A stretch of 64,000 nt of DNA from Inquilinus sp. Marseille-Q2685 (GTDB lineage: Bacteria > Pseudomonadota > Alphaproteobacteria > DSM-16000 > Inquilinaceae). The notes beneath the pieces were generated by a model that saw nothing but the letters and a program-made list of their open reading frames with translations, searched no databases and had not been told where the DNA came from. Shown here in pieces: positions 36,612 through 44,754 of the stretch. The stretch lies in contig NZ_CAKAKL010000014.1 in assembly GCF_916619195.1 (NCBI RefSeq), positions 61,280 to 125,279 of the forward strand, written 5' to 3'. Each line of letters opens with the position of its first letter. Position 1 is the stretch's first letter. A program made the position numbers and the translations under genes.

Positions 36612-37784
36612 TCAGAATCCAAGGATAAGACCGGTGATCAGGTTGGCGTTCTCGAAGTCCCCGCCTTGCCGGAAGTTCTGCTTCTCATAGATCATCTGGG
36701 CATAGGTGTTGAGACCGGGGGCGAGCGTGTAGGTGAAGTTCGCGCCGACGATGTGATTGTCCTTCAGGTCCTCGCCGCTGGTGTATTCGGACTCCAGGCC
36801 GTTGTTCTTCTCGGCCCAGGTATAGGCATAGGACAGCGACACCAGATATCGATCCCACTGGTAGCTGAGGTCGCCGATGATGGTGTCGACTGGCTTGTCC
36901 GAGGCCGCGAGCTGCTCGTTGTGGGTCCAGTTCACGCTGGCCCAGATGCCCTGGTACCCGACCTGGCCGCCCAGCGTATAGACCTCGAGGTCGTGGCCGC
37001 CCGGATTTGCGCCCGAGGCCGATGTCCGGATGCCGGCGCCGTAGGCCGCCGTGGCCGCCCCGCGGACCGACCAATCGCCGAACGTATCCTCATAGTTCAC
37101 GCCGGCGGTGACGACGTTCTCGTAATAGGTCTCGTCGTCGTCGAACAGGTCGTTGCGGCCGCCATTGCCGGCGTGGTCCGCCCCGCCGACCACCGGGGTG
37201 AAGTCGACAGCGAAGCTGAAGCCGTCGAAGGTCGGCGAGGTGTACTTGATCCGCGTGTCCTGATTGGTCAGGCCGGCGAGATAGGTCGCGTTGATCGAGT
37301 AGAAGTTGCCGCCGCCCACAGGGAAGTCGCCGTCCAGCAGCTCGCCGAAATTCATCCCGCCGGCGCCCATGTTGCCGACCAGCTCGTCATGGACGTAGAC
37401 GTAGCCGATATCGTCGGCGACGGTCGGCGCATCGCCGAAGGTCAGGGTGCCGAAGCCCCCCTTCAGATAGGCGTAGAGGCGCGTGATATTGACGTCGTCG
37501 CGGCGGTTGACCGAATCGAAGCGGATGCGGCCGCCATATTCCAGCCCGGAATCGGTGACGTTCTTGACGTCGAAGATCAGGCGCGCATTGGTCTGGAAGT
37601 CGTAGTCGCGGTCGAGGCTGCTGTGCTGGCTGTCGCTGAGCACCAGCGTGGACTGCCAGCCGATGAAGCCGCTGATCTTCAGCTGAAGACCGGAGGTCAC
37701 GTTCGTGTCGGCCGCCGATGCCGGCGCCACGCCGGCCAGTCCCAGGGCGGCAACAGCCGTCCCTCCAAGAAGAACCTTCTTCAT
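36612..37784 (-). CDS. Outer-membrane porin, copy 1 of a tandem triplet
   Basis: The product has 390 aa from the ATG at 37784, behind a strong GGGAGGAGGGG site. The signal peptide is MKKVLLGGTAVAALGLAG..PASA. The mature protein is a predicted 16-strand beta-barrel with a terminal Phe (LILGF) for BAM recognition. The motif DVKNVTDSGLEYGGRIRF, a YVKGGFGTLTFG-like strand, and alternating hydrophobic strands match alphaproteobacterial gram-negative porins. It is the most diverged of the three copies. It has its own long leader and promoter-operator (38004-38021). Confidence 0.9.
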   Translation of the reverse strand: MKKVLLGGTAVAALGLAGVAPASAADTNVTSGLQLKISGFIGWQSTLVLSDSQHSSLDRDYDFQTNARLIFDVKNVTDSGLEYGGRIRFDSVNRRDDVNITRLYAYLKGGFGTLTFGDAPTVADDIGYVYVHDELVGNMGAGGMNFGELLDGDFPVGGGNFYSINATYLAGLTNQDTRIKYTSPTFDGFSFAVDFTPVVGGADHAGNGGRNDLFDDDETYYENVVTAGVNYEDTFGDWSVRGAATAAYGAGIRTSASGANPGGHDLEVYTLGGQVGYQGIWASVNWTHNEQLAASDKPVDTIIGDLSYQWDRYLVSLSYAYTWAEKNNGLESEYTSGEDLKDNHIVGANFTYTLAPGLNTYAQMIYEKQNFRQGGDFENANLITGLILGF

Positions 37785-38003
37785 TTCCCCTCCTCCCGCC
37801 CCGTCGTCGCGGACGCCTGGCATCCGCATCGGGTCATTGCCGGACTCAGGCCCGCCGGGGCCGTGAAAGCCTGCGCCAAGGAATATAGAGACAAAGTCCC
37901 CCGCGGCGAATTCCGCTCCTCCACGCGAGTTCGGGAAGCCAAGCCTCGACCCGCCCGGGGATGCCAAACCGTAATACCGGAGCAGAGTGGGAGCAAGCTC
38001 TAT
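37785..38003 (-). other. Long 5' leader of porin 1
   Basis: About 210 bases separate the presumed -10 (TATATA next to the operator) from the porin 1 start. No gene is supported. Leaders of similar or greater length precede porins 2 and 3, so post-transcriptional control is possible. Apart from the GGGAGGAGGGG ribosome site just before the start, no structure was resolved. Confidence 0.4.
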
Positions 38004-38025
38004 ATACATTCATGAATGTATGCAT
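37998..38025 (-). promoter_or_regulatory. AcrR-like palindromic operator over the porin 1 promoter
   Basis: ATACATTCATGAATGTAT (38004-38021) is a perfect 18-bp palindrome. Read on the minus strand it runs directly into TATATA, a -10-like box. The half-site AATGTATG with a 4-base centre resembles the E. coli AcrR operator (TACATACATT-N4-AATGTATGTA, recalled). The same palindrome type precedes porins 2 and 3. Confidence 0.6.
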
Positions 38026-38056
38026 TGAAGCAGCCATTGCTTGGCCGGCCAGCCAT

Positions 38057-38093
38057 AAAAAAAGGATGCGCGGCCTGCAGAACCGCGCATCCT
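38057..38093 (-). terminator. Rho-independent terminator of porin 2
   Basis: On the minus strand, AGGATGCGCGG and CCGCGCATCCT form an 11-bp GC-rich stem with a 9-base loop, followed by seven T. It lies ~108 bases after the porin 2 stop. Confidence 0.85.
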
Positions 38094-38180
38094 CCATCGA
38101 CCGGACGTGATTTTCAGCCTTCGAGGGGACGAGACAGAGACCGTCAGGAGTGGTCCGTCACGTCCGGTCTTCCCGAGCCG
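38094..38180 (-). ncRNA. Conserved structured 3' UTR of porin 2 (possible 3'-UTR-derived sRNA)
   Basis: This stretch is nearly identical to 39705-39792 after porin 3. Its ends pair: GACCGGACGTGA (read from 38169 down) with TCACGTCCGGTC (38110 down to 38099), a 12-bp stem closing a ~47-base conserved loop region, directly before the terminator. A stem plus intrinsic terminator is the layout of 3'-UTR-derived small RNAs, but no transcript is shown. Confidence 0.4.
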
Positions 38181-38200
38181 TCACACGGGTGACGGCTTGA

Positions 38201-39373
38201 TCAGAACGCCAGGAGCACGCCCGTCATCAGATTGGCGGTCTCCCAATCCTGGCCGGCGCGATAGTTCTGCTTCTCGTAGATCACCTGGCCATAGGTGTTC
38301 AGGCCCGGCGCGAGCGTGTAGGTGAAGTTCACGCCGGCGATGTGGTTGTCCTGGAGATCGGTGCCGCTGGAGAACTGCGAGTCCAGGCCGTTGTTCTTGT
38401 CCGCCCAGGTGTAGGCGTAGGACAGCGACGCCAGATACGGACCCCACTGGTAGCTGAGATCGGCCACGATCGAGTCGACCGGCTTGTCGGCGACCGCAAT
38501 GCTCTCGTTGTGGGTCCAGTTCACGCTAGCGGCGATGCCGCCCGACTGGACCATGCCGCCGAGGGTGTAGACCTCAAGGTCGTTGCCGTTCGGATTGGCG
38601 CCGGCCCCGGAGGTCCGGACACCGTTGCCGTAGGCGGCCGTGGCGGCCAGGCGGACCCAGACCGAATCGAACGTCTCTTCGTAGTTGATGCCGCCCGTGA
38701 CGACGTTCTCGTAATAGGTGTCGTCGTCGTCGAACAGGTCGTTGCGGCCGCCGTTGCCGGCATGATTCGCGCCGCCGACGACGGGCGTGAAGTCGAAGGC
38801 GAAGCTGAAGCCGCTGAAGGTCGGCGACGTGTACTTGATTCGGGTGTCGGCGTTGCTCAGCCCCGCCAGATAGGTGGCGTTGAGCGAGTAGAGATCGCCG
38901 CCGCCCAGCGGGAAGTCGCCGTCGAGCAGGTCGCCGAAATTGAGGCCGCCCGCGCCGATCTCGCTGGCAAGGGCGTCGTGGGCATAGACATAGCCGATGT
39001 CGTCGGCCACGGTCGGCGCGTTACCGAAGGTCACCGTGCCGAAACCGCCCTTCACATAGACATAGGTGCGGTCGACGCTGACGTCGTCGCGGCGGTTGAC
39101 CTGATCGAAACGGATACGACCGCCGTATTCCAGGCCCGAATCGGTGACGTTCTTGACGTCGAAGATCAGCCGCGCGCCGCTCTGGAAATCATAGTCGCGA
39201 GCGAACTCGTCGTTCTGGGTGTCGCCCAGATTCAACGTGGCCTGGAAGCCGATGAAACCGCTGATCTTGAGCTGCAGACCGGACGTCACATTCGCGTCCG
39301 CAGCCGATGCCGGCGCCGCGCCGGCCAGTCCCATGGCGGCCAGCGCCGCCCCACCCAGCAGAACCTTCTTCAC
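38201..39373 (-). CDS. Outer-membrane porin, copy 2 of a tandem triplet
   Basis: The product has 390 aa from a GTG at 39373, behind the same GGAGGAGGGGAA site as copy 1; the start is inferred by alignment with MKKVLLGG of the other copies. Signal peptide ends PASAADANVTSG. The barrel has TDSGLEYGGRIRFDQVNRRDD, YVKGGFGTVTFGNAPTVADD and a terminal Phe (VLLAF). It is clearly a paralogue of copies 1 and 3. The gene has its own promoter-operator (39602-39619), conserved 3' UTR and terminator, so it is probably a single-gene transcript. Confidence 0.9.
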   Translation of the reverse strand: MKKVLLGGAALAAMGLAGAAPASAADANVTSGLQLKISGFIGFQATLNLGDTQNDEFARDYDFQSGARLIFDVKNVTDSGLEYGGRIRFDQVNRRDDVSVDRTYVYVKGGFGTVTFGNAPTVADDIGYVYAHDALASEIGAGGLNFGDLLDGDFPLGGGDLYSLNATYLAGLSNADTRIKYTSPTFSGFSFAFDFTPVVGGANHAGNGGRNDLFDDDDTYYENVVTGGINYEETFDSVWVRLAATAAYGNGVRTSGAGANPNGNDLEVYTLGGMVQSGGIAASVNWTHNESIAVADKPVDSIVADLSYQWGPYLASLSYAYTWADKNNGLDSQFSSGTDLQDNHIAGVNFTYTLAPGLNTYGQVIYEKQNYRAGQDWETANLMTGVLLAF

Positions 39374-39601
39374 TTCCCCTCCTCCACTCGGTCCGTCTCG
39401 ACGGCTTCGCCGATCTGAGGATCGCATCGCCGGAAAATCCGGTGGGCCGTCCACGCCGAGCCTTGGCTTTGCACAGGAAATCGAGAGCGCATCTCCCAGG
39501 ACGAAGGTCCGAGTCCGCCCCGGGCTGCGGGGCCTTCGGGACTCGGCCCGTCGCGAGATTACGGAACGGTAATCTCTCCGGCGGAGCGAAGCAACGAGAA
39601 T
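39374..39601 (-). other. Long 5' leader of porin 2
   Basis: About 225 noncoding bases lie between the promoter-operator and the GTG start. No gene is supported; the frame stays open upstream of the GTG but has no ribosome site or porin homology. Confidence 0.4.
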
Positions 39602-39624
39602 ATACATGCATGAACGTATGTAAT
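39596..39624 (-). promoter_or_regulatory. AcrR-like imperfect palindromic operator over the porin 2 promoter
   Basis: ATACATGCATGAACGTAT (39602-39619) matches the porin 1 and 3 palindromes with two broken pairs. On the minus strand it runs into TATATT, a -10-like box. The outer half-site GTATGTA is kept. Confidence 0.55.
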
Positions 39625-39666
39625 GTAGATGGAGACAGGCCGGACAGCATCGCTCGAGACGCACAT

Positions 39667-39704
39667 AAAAAAGAGGATGCGCGGTCTGCAGACCGCGCAT
39701 CCTC
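39667..39704 (-). terminator. Rho-independent terminator of porin 3
   Basis: GAGGATGCGCGGTC and GACCGCGCATCCTC form a perfect 14-bp stem with loop TGCA, followed on the minus strand by TTTTTT. It is closely related to the porin 2 terminator. Confidence 0.88.
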
Positions 39705-39792
39705 CGTCGACCGGACGTGACCTTTCAGCCTTCGAGGGGACGAGACAGAGACCGTTAGGAGTGGTCTGTCACGCCCGGTCTTCCCGAGCCGA
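39705..39792 (-). ncRNA. Conserved structured 3' UTR of porin 3 (possible 3'-UTR-derived sRNA)
   Basis: It is nearly identical to the porin 2 3' UTR, with only a handful of substitutions in ~85 bases. The closing stem is kept: GACCGGGCGTGAC (from 39780 down) pairs with GTCACGTCCGGTC (39721 down to 39709), where the single difference gives a G-U pair. Conservation here appears higher than in the porin coding sequence. Confidence 0.4.
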
Positions 39793-39820
39793 CCTTTCGG
39801 TCCGGACTCGCCAGGGCTTC

Positions 39821-40990
39821 TTAGAAGCCGAGGACGATGCCGGTGCCGAGGCTGGCGGACTCCCAATCCGCGCCCGCGCGGAAGTTCTGCTTCGAGTAGA
39901 TGACCTCAGCATAGGTGTTGAGGCCCGGAGCCAGGGTGTAGGTCAGGTTCACGCCAGCGAGGTGGTCTTCCTTCAGATCCGCGCCGCTGGTGTAGGACGA
40001 ATCCAGCCCATTGCCCTTGTCGGCCCAGGTATAGGCGTAGGAGGCCGAAGCCAGGAACGGCCCCCACTGGTAGCTGAGGTTGCCGATGACGGTGTCGACC
40101 GGCTTGAACGTGAACGCGGTCTGCTCGTTGTGCGTCCAGTTCACGCTGAAGTAGATGCCGCCGGAGCTGACCTGGCCACCGAGGGTGTAGACCTCGAGAT
40201 CGTTGCCGCTCAGGTTGTCGCTGTTGATGGAGGTCCTGACGCCGTTGCCGTAAGCGGCCGAGGCGGCGAGGCGGAGCGACACGGCGTCGAAGGTCTGCTC
40301 GTAGTTGACGCCGGCGGTGACGACGTTCTCGTAGATCGTCTCGTCGTCGTTGAACAGGTCGTTCCGGCCGCCATTGCCGGCATGGTCCGGACCACCGACC
40401 ACCGGGGTGAAGTCGACACCGAAGCTGAAGCCGTCGAAGGTCGGCGAGGTGTACTTGATTCGGGTGTCGGCGTTGCTCAGACCGGCGAGGTAGGTCGCGT
40501 CGATCGAGAAGAACTCGTTGCCGCCGAAGTAGAAGTTGCCGTCGAGCAGGTCGCCGAAGCCGGCGCCCAGGCCCATGTCGCCGCTCAGCTGGTCATGCGC
40601 GTAGACATAGCCGAAGTCATCGGCGGTGGTCGGCGCGTTACCGAAGGTCACCGTACCGAAGCCGCCCTTTACATAGACGTAGGTGCGGTCCACCTGGACG
40701 TCGTCGCGGCGATTGACCGAGTTGAAACGGATGCGGCCGCCGTATTCCAGGCCGGAATCAGTGACGTTCTTGACGTCGAACTGCATCCGGGCGCTGCTCT
40801 GGAAGTCGTAGTCGCGGTCGAATTCGTCGTTCTGGGTGTCGCCCAGAGACAGGGTCGCCTGGGACCCGATGAAGCCGCTGATCTTCAGCGAAAGACCGGA
40901 CGTCACATTGGCGTCGGCCGCCGATGCCGGCATCGCGCCGATCAGAGCGGCGGCGACAAGCGCCGTACCACCCAGCAGTACCTTCTTCAT
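39821..40990 (-). CDS. Outer-membrane porin, copy 3 of a tandem triplet
   Basis: The product has 389 aa from the ATG at 40990 (upstream GGGAGG). The signal peptide is MKKVLLGGTALVAAALIGAM with PASAAD cleavage. The beta-barrel has TDSGLEYGGRIRFNSVNRRD, YVKGGFGTVTFGNAPTTADD, and terminal Phe (GIVLGF). It is closest in motifs to copy 2. Variable stretches among the three (e.g. around TSINSDNLSGN) probably lie in surface loops. It is transcribed from the promoter-operator at 41271-41288. Confidence 0.9.
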   Translation of the reverse strand: MKKVLLGGTALVAAALIGAMPASAADANVTSGLSLKISGFIGSQATLSLGDTQNDEFDRDYDFQSSARMQFDVKNVTDSGLEYGGRIRFNSVNRRDDVQVDRTYVYVKGGFGTVTFGNAPTTADDFGYVYAHDQLSGDMGLGAGFGDLLDGNFYFGGNEFFSIDATYLAGLSNADTRIKYTSPTFDGFSFGVDFTPVVGGPDHAGNGGRNDLFNDDETIYENVVTAGVNYEQTFDAVSLRLAASAAYGNGVRTSINSDNLSGNDLEVYTLGGQVSSGGIYFSVNWTHNEQTAFTFKPVDTVIGNLSYQWGPFLASASYAYTWADKGNGLDSSYTSGADLKEDHLAGVNLTYTLAPGLNTYAEVIYSKQNFRAGADWESASLGTGIVLGF

Positions 40991-41270
40991 TCTTCCCTCC
41001 TATGCCCCACACCGAATGCAGGGCGGTTCGCTCAAGACGCCTCTCGGCCCGCCTGCTTGCCTGCCCCGTCTTGGCTGCCCATCGGGGCTTGCAGGCAGAA
41101 CCCGACGCTGCCGGTCGGGCGATGGCGGCCGTGTCGAAAGCGAGTCCCCCGAAACGGCGCCGATCTGTGTCATCGAAAGCACAGTCCGATCGGCCTTGGC
41201 GGTCGGTCGGGCGGATGCCCCGAAAACTTCGAGACCATAGTCTCGCCCTCGGAGACGCGGCAATCAGATT
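40991..41270 (-). other. Long 5' leader of porin 3
   Basis: About 275 noncoding bases lie between the presumed promoter and the start codon, the longest of the three porin leaders. Nothing coding is supported. Confidence 0.4.
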
Positions 41271-41293
41271 ATACATTCTAGAATGTATGTAAG
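41265..41293 (-). promoter_or_regulatory. AcrR-like palindromic operator over the porin 3 promoter
   Basis: ATACATTCTAGAATGTAT (41271-41288) is a perfect 18-bp palindrome. On the minus strand it is followed by a consensus -10 (TATAAT overlapping the arm) and preceded by TTACATA, giving the extended half-site AATGTATGTA of AcrR-type operators. A bound protein would cover the -10 and spacer. Confidence 0.65.
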
Positions 41294-41429
41294 ATAAAAT
41301 CGCAACGACCTGTGGCCGGAGGGCCACACCTTCGCAGATGCGCAAGGCTGGAGCCGCACACCGCCCGATCGACACGATGTCCAGCCCGGAATTCCCTGCG
41401 GAAGCGGCGGCAGCCACCCATTGGGCATG

Positions 41430-41460
41430 AAAAAGGCCGGCGGGCAGCGCCTCGCCGGCC
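41430..41460 (-). terminator. Rho-independent terminator of the aapJQMP operon
   Basis: On the minus strand GGCCGGCG and CGCCGGCC pair around a short loop and are followed by TTTTTCA. It lies ~40 bases after the aapP stop. Confidence 0.8.
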
Positions 41461-41499
41461 TCGGGACGGGAACGGGGCGCCCGACCGGCGCCCCTGCCC

Positions 41500-42267
41500 T
41501 CAATGTGCCAGGATCTGGCTCAGGAACAGCTTGGTCCGGTCCGACTTCGGGTTCTTGAAGAATTCCTCCGGCTCGTTCTGCTCCACGATCTGGCCGCGAT
41601 CCATGAAGATCACCCGGTTCGCCACGGTCCGGGCGAAGCCCATCTCGTGGGTGACGCAGATCATGGTGATGCCTTCGCGGGCCAGTTCGACCATGACGTC
41701 GAGCACTTCCTTGATCATCTCGGGATCGAGCGCCGAGGTCGGCTCGTCGAACAGCAGGATCTTCGGCTTCATGCACAGCGATCGCGCGATCGCCACGCGC
41801 TGCTGCTGGCCGCCGGACAGCTGCCCCGGATACTTCTGCGCCTGCTCGGGGATCTTGACCCGCTTGAGGAAGTACATCGCCGTCTCCTCGGCCTCCTTCT
41901 TCGGGACCTTGCGGACCCAGATCGGGGCGAGGGTCAGGTTCTCCAGCACCGTCAGGTGCGGGAACAGGTTGAACTGCTGGAACACCATGCCGACCTCGCG
42001 GCGGATGGCGTCGATGTTCTTGACGTCATTGGTCAGCTCGATGCCGTCGACGACGATCGAGCCCTTCTGGTGCTCTTCCAGCCGGTTCAGGCAGCGGATC
42101 AGGGTCGACTTGCCGGAGCCCGAGGGCCCGCAGATCACCACCTTCTCGCCCTTCTCGACGGCGAAGTTGATGTCCCGCAGGACATGGAACTCGCCGTACC
42201 ATTTGTTGACCCCGGACATCTGGATCAGGATTTCCGGCTGGGTCGCGGTCGCTTGCGTCGCAGTCAT
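41500..42267 (-). CDS. aapP: General L-amino acid ABC transporter ATPase AapP
   Basis: The product has 255 aa from the ATG at 42267, 9 bases after GGGAG. It has Walker [16 protein letters not shown], signature [15 protein letters not shown], Walker [16 protein letters not shown] and the H-loop [22 protein letters not shown] is typical of polar amino-acid transporter ATPases. It is the last gene of aapJQMP and energises uptake of many L-amino acids. Intrinsic terminator at 41430. Confidence 0.95.
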   Translation of the reverse strand: MTATQATATQPEILIQMSGVNKWYGEFHVLRDINFAVEKGEKVVICGPSGSGKSTLIRCLNRLEEHQKGSIVVDGIELTNDVKNIDAIRREVGMVFQQFNLFPHLTVLENLTLAPIWVRKVPKKEAEETAMYFLKRVKIPEQAQKYPGQLSGGQQQRVAIARSLCMKPKILLFDEPTSALDPEMIKEVLDVMVELAREGITMICVTHEMGFARTVANRVIFMDRGQIVEQNEPEEFFKNPKSDRTKLFLSQILAH

Positions 42268-42283
42268 TGTTACAGTCTCCCTG

Positions 42284-43462
42284 TCAGCGGCGGCGCGTAC
42301 CGATGTTCAGATACTTCTCCAGATACTGCGAATAGCGCGACATGGAGAAACAGAACACGAAGAAGATCAGCGCCACGAACACATAGGCTTCCTTGTAGTA
42401 CGGCCCCCAGATCGCGTCGGCCAAGCCGGCGCGGGCGCCTTGCAGGATGTCGTACATGCTGACCGTCGTGATCAGCGTCGTGTCCATGAAGACGCCGATG
42501 AACGAGTTGACCAGGGCCGGGATCGACACCCGTATCGCCTGCGGCAGGATGATCAGCCGCTGCTTCTGCCAGTAGCCGAGGCCGAGGCTGTCGGCGGCCT
42601 CGAACTGGCCCTTCGGCAGCGCCTGCAGCCCGCCGCGCACGACCTCGGCCAGATAGGCGGCCGAGAACAGGATGATCGCGATCTGGGTCCGCAGCAGCCC
42701 GTTGAAGTTCCATCCCGTCGGCAGGAACAGCGGGAACAGGTAGCTCGACATGAACAGCACGGTGATCAGCGGGACGCCGCGGATCATCTCGATATAGGTC
42801 ACGGAGAGCACCCGCGCGACCGGCATCGCGGAGGCGCGGCCGAGCGCCAGGAGGATGCCGAAGGGGAAGGCGACCGCGAGGCCCACCATCGACAGGCCGA
42901 TGGTCAGAGGCAGGCCGCCCCATTTCACGGTTTCGACGATGCTCAGGCCCGGAACGGGAATGTCGACGAAGCCGAGGGGGATGGCCCCGTACATCAGCGC
43001 GATCGCCGCCACGATCACCACGACCCAGGCCCAGATCAGCCACCGGCTCCAGAACCGGCGCATCGTGCTGATGACCACGACCCCGACCATCAGGATCATG
43101 GCCAGGACCGGCCGCCATTCCTCGCCATAGGGGTAGAGGCCGAAGAAGATCAGCCGGTACTTCTCGCCGATGAAGGCCCAGCATGCCCCCGCGGCGGCGC
43201 GACAGGCGTCCACCACCTCGCGGGCCGGCTGATCCGGCGTCGCCGGCCCCCAGACCGGGTCGATGAACGCCCAGGAGATCAGCGGCGGCACCACCAGATA
43301 CAACAGATAGGCGATCGCCAGGGTCAGGATGACGTTGTACCAGGTGCTGAAGAGATTGCGCCGCAGCCAGGCGATCGGCCCGACGGCGCTGCTGGGCGGC
43401 GGCTGGGCCGGGATCTCGCCGGTGGCGACGAAGGGATCGGTGAGGGAGCGTCCGTCCGACAT
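42284..43462 (-). CDS. aapM: General L-amino acid ABC transporter permease AapM
   Basis: The product has 392 aa, the long form typical of AapM/BztC, with a large N-terminal extension including a [10 protein letters not shown] periplasmic segment and [17 protein letters not shown]. The permease core has [20 protein letters not shown] and the EAA loop ([20 protein letters not shown]). It starts 2 bases after the aapQ stop with GGAG 9 bases upstream of its ATG. Confidence 0.93.
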   Translation of the reverse strand: MSDGRSLTDPFVATGEIPAQPPPSSAVGPIAWLRRNLFSTWYNVILTLAIAYLLYLVVPPLISWAFIDPVWGPATPDQPAREVVDACRAAAGACWAFIGEKYRLIFFGLYPYGEEWRPVLAMILMVGVVVISTMRRFWSRWLIWAWVVVIVAAIALMYGAIPLGFVDIPVPGLSIVETVKWGGLPLTIGLSMVGLAVAFPFGILLALGRASAMPVARVLSVTYIEMIRGVPLITVLFMSSYLFPLFLPTGWNFNGLLRTQIAIILFSAAYLAEVVRGGLQALPKGQFEAADSLGLGYWQKQRLIILPQAIRVSIPALVNSFIGVFMDTTLITTVSMYDILQGARAGLADAIWGPYYKEAYVFVALIFFVFCFSMSRYSQYLEKYLNIGTRRR

Positions 43463-43464
43463 TC

Positions 43465-44658
43465 TCAGCGCTCCCGCAAGGCCATGCGACGGTTGTAGGC
43501 GTTCATCCCGATCGAGATCGCGAGGCTGATCGTCAGGTAGATCGCCATGTAGATCGAGATCGCCTCGACCCAGCGGCCGGTCTGGTTGCCCATGGTGTTG
43601 CCCACCAGCACCAGATCGAAATACCCGACGAAGACCGAGAGCGAGGAGTTCTTGGTCAGGTTGAGATACTGGCTGGTCAAGGGCGGCAGGATCGTTCTCA
43701 GCGCCTGGGGCAGGATGATCTTCCGCAGAGTGATGCCCGAATGCAGGCCCAGCGAGCGGGCCGCCTCGGTCTGGCCGTGCGACACCGCGAGGATGCCGCC
43801 GCGCACGATCTCGGCGATGAAGGCCGCGGTATAAACCGAAAGCCCGATCAGCACGGCTGCGAATTCGGGGCTACGGGTCCATCCGCCGGTGAAATCGAAG
43901 CGGCCGAGCTGCGGCAGCTCGAGCACCACCGGGGCGCCGCCCGCCAGCCAGACCGCGATCGGCAGGATCAGGACCACGGCGAGGCCCGTCCAGACGCTGG
44001 GGAAGGGCTGCCCCGTCGCCGCCTGGCGCGCCTTGGCCCAGCGATGGATGGCCCAGGCCGCGATCAGGCCGATCAGCGCCGCGATGCCGACCCAGAGGAA
44101 GATCGGGTCGTTCTGGATCGCGGGCACCCGCAGGCCCTTGTTGCTGATGAAGACATCGGGCAGGAGGGTGATCGCCTCCCTCGGCGGCGGCGCGAACCGG
44201 ATCAGGCCGATCCACAGGAGCAGCTGGATGGGCAGCGGAATGTTGCGAAGGACGTCGACATAGACGGCCGCCAGCTTGGCCACCAGCCAGTTGCCAGACA
44301 GCCGCGCCACACCGATCACGGTACCGAGGATCGTGGCCAGGACGATGCCGAGAACGGAGACGACGAGGGTGTTGAGAACACCGACCTCGAGGGCGCGGAT
44401 CCAGTTGTCCGAGGGGGCGTACGAGATCAGCGAATCGTCGCTCAGGCGAATATTCGCGGGGCCGTAAAGAAAGTCATAGCCGACCGCGATCCCGCTCGCG
44501 GCGCGGTTCTGCAGCATGGTCGAGATCAGGAACCATCCGACCCCCACCACGACCGCAAGGATGATGATCTGATAGACGACCGACCGCAGTCGCGGATCGT
44601 TGAGCGCGCGCCTGCGACGGACGCTTTTTCCGGATCCCCCGGAGACAGTAATGGTCAT
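43465..44658 (-). CDS. aapQ: General L-amino acid ABC transporter permease AapQ
   Basis: The product has 397 aa. RLRSVVYQIIILAVVVGVGW starts the first membrane helix; a periplasmic insert (RAASGIAVGYDFLYGPANIR) and the core RNIPLPIQLLLWIGLIRFAP, IVRGGILAVSHGQTEAARSL and IILPQALRTILPPLTSQYLN are typical of AapQ/BztB. It forms the membrane pore with AapM. It follows aapJ by 96 bases. Confidence 0.93.
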   Translation of the reverse strand: MTITVSGGSGKSVRRRRALNDPRLRSVVYQIIILAVVVGVGWFLISTMLQNRAASGIAVGYDFLYGPANIRLSDDSLISYAPSDNWIRALEVGVLNTLVVSVLGIVLATILGTVIGVARLSGNWLVAKLAAVYVDVLRNIPLPIQLLLWIGLIRFAPPPREAITLLPDVFISNKGLRVPAIQNDPIFLWVGIAALIGLIAAWAIHRWAKARQAATGQPFPSVWTGLAVVLILPIAVWLAGGAPVVLELPQLGRFDFTGGWTRSPEFAAVLIGLSVYTAAFIAEIVRGGILAVSHGQTEAARSLGLHSGITLRKIILPQALRTILPPLTSQYLNLTKNSSLSVFVGYFDLVLVGNTMGNQTGRWVEAISIYMAIYLTISLAISIGMNAYNRRMALRER

Positions 44659-44754
44659 AGATGATCCTCGGCCTGTGCCACTCCAGCCGACCTGCGGGCT
44701 TCCGCGGGTCCACCGCCGGCTCGCGATGGAGCCGGCGGCAGCCCCGATCCGATA

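Noticed and set aside
38004..41288. Repeated motifs near the porins as a possible CRISPR or phage array
   Set aside because: Only three copies ~1.6 kb apart, each at a promoter; operator sites explain them.
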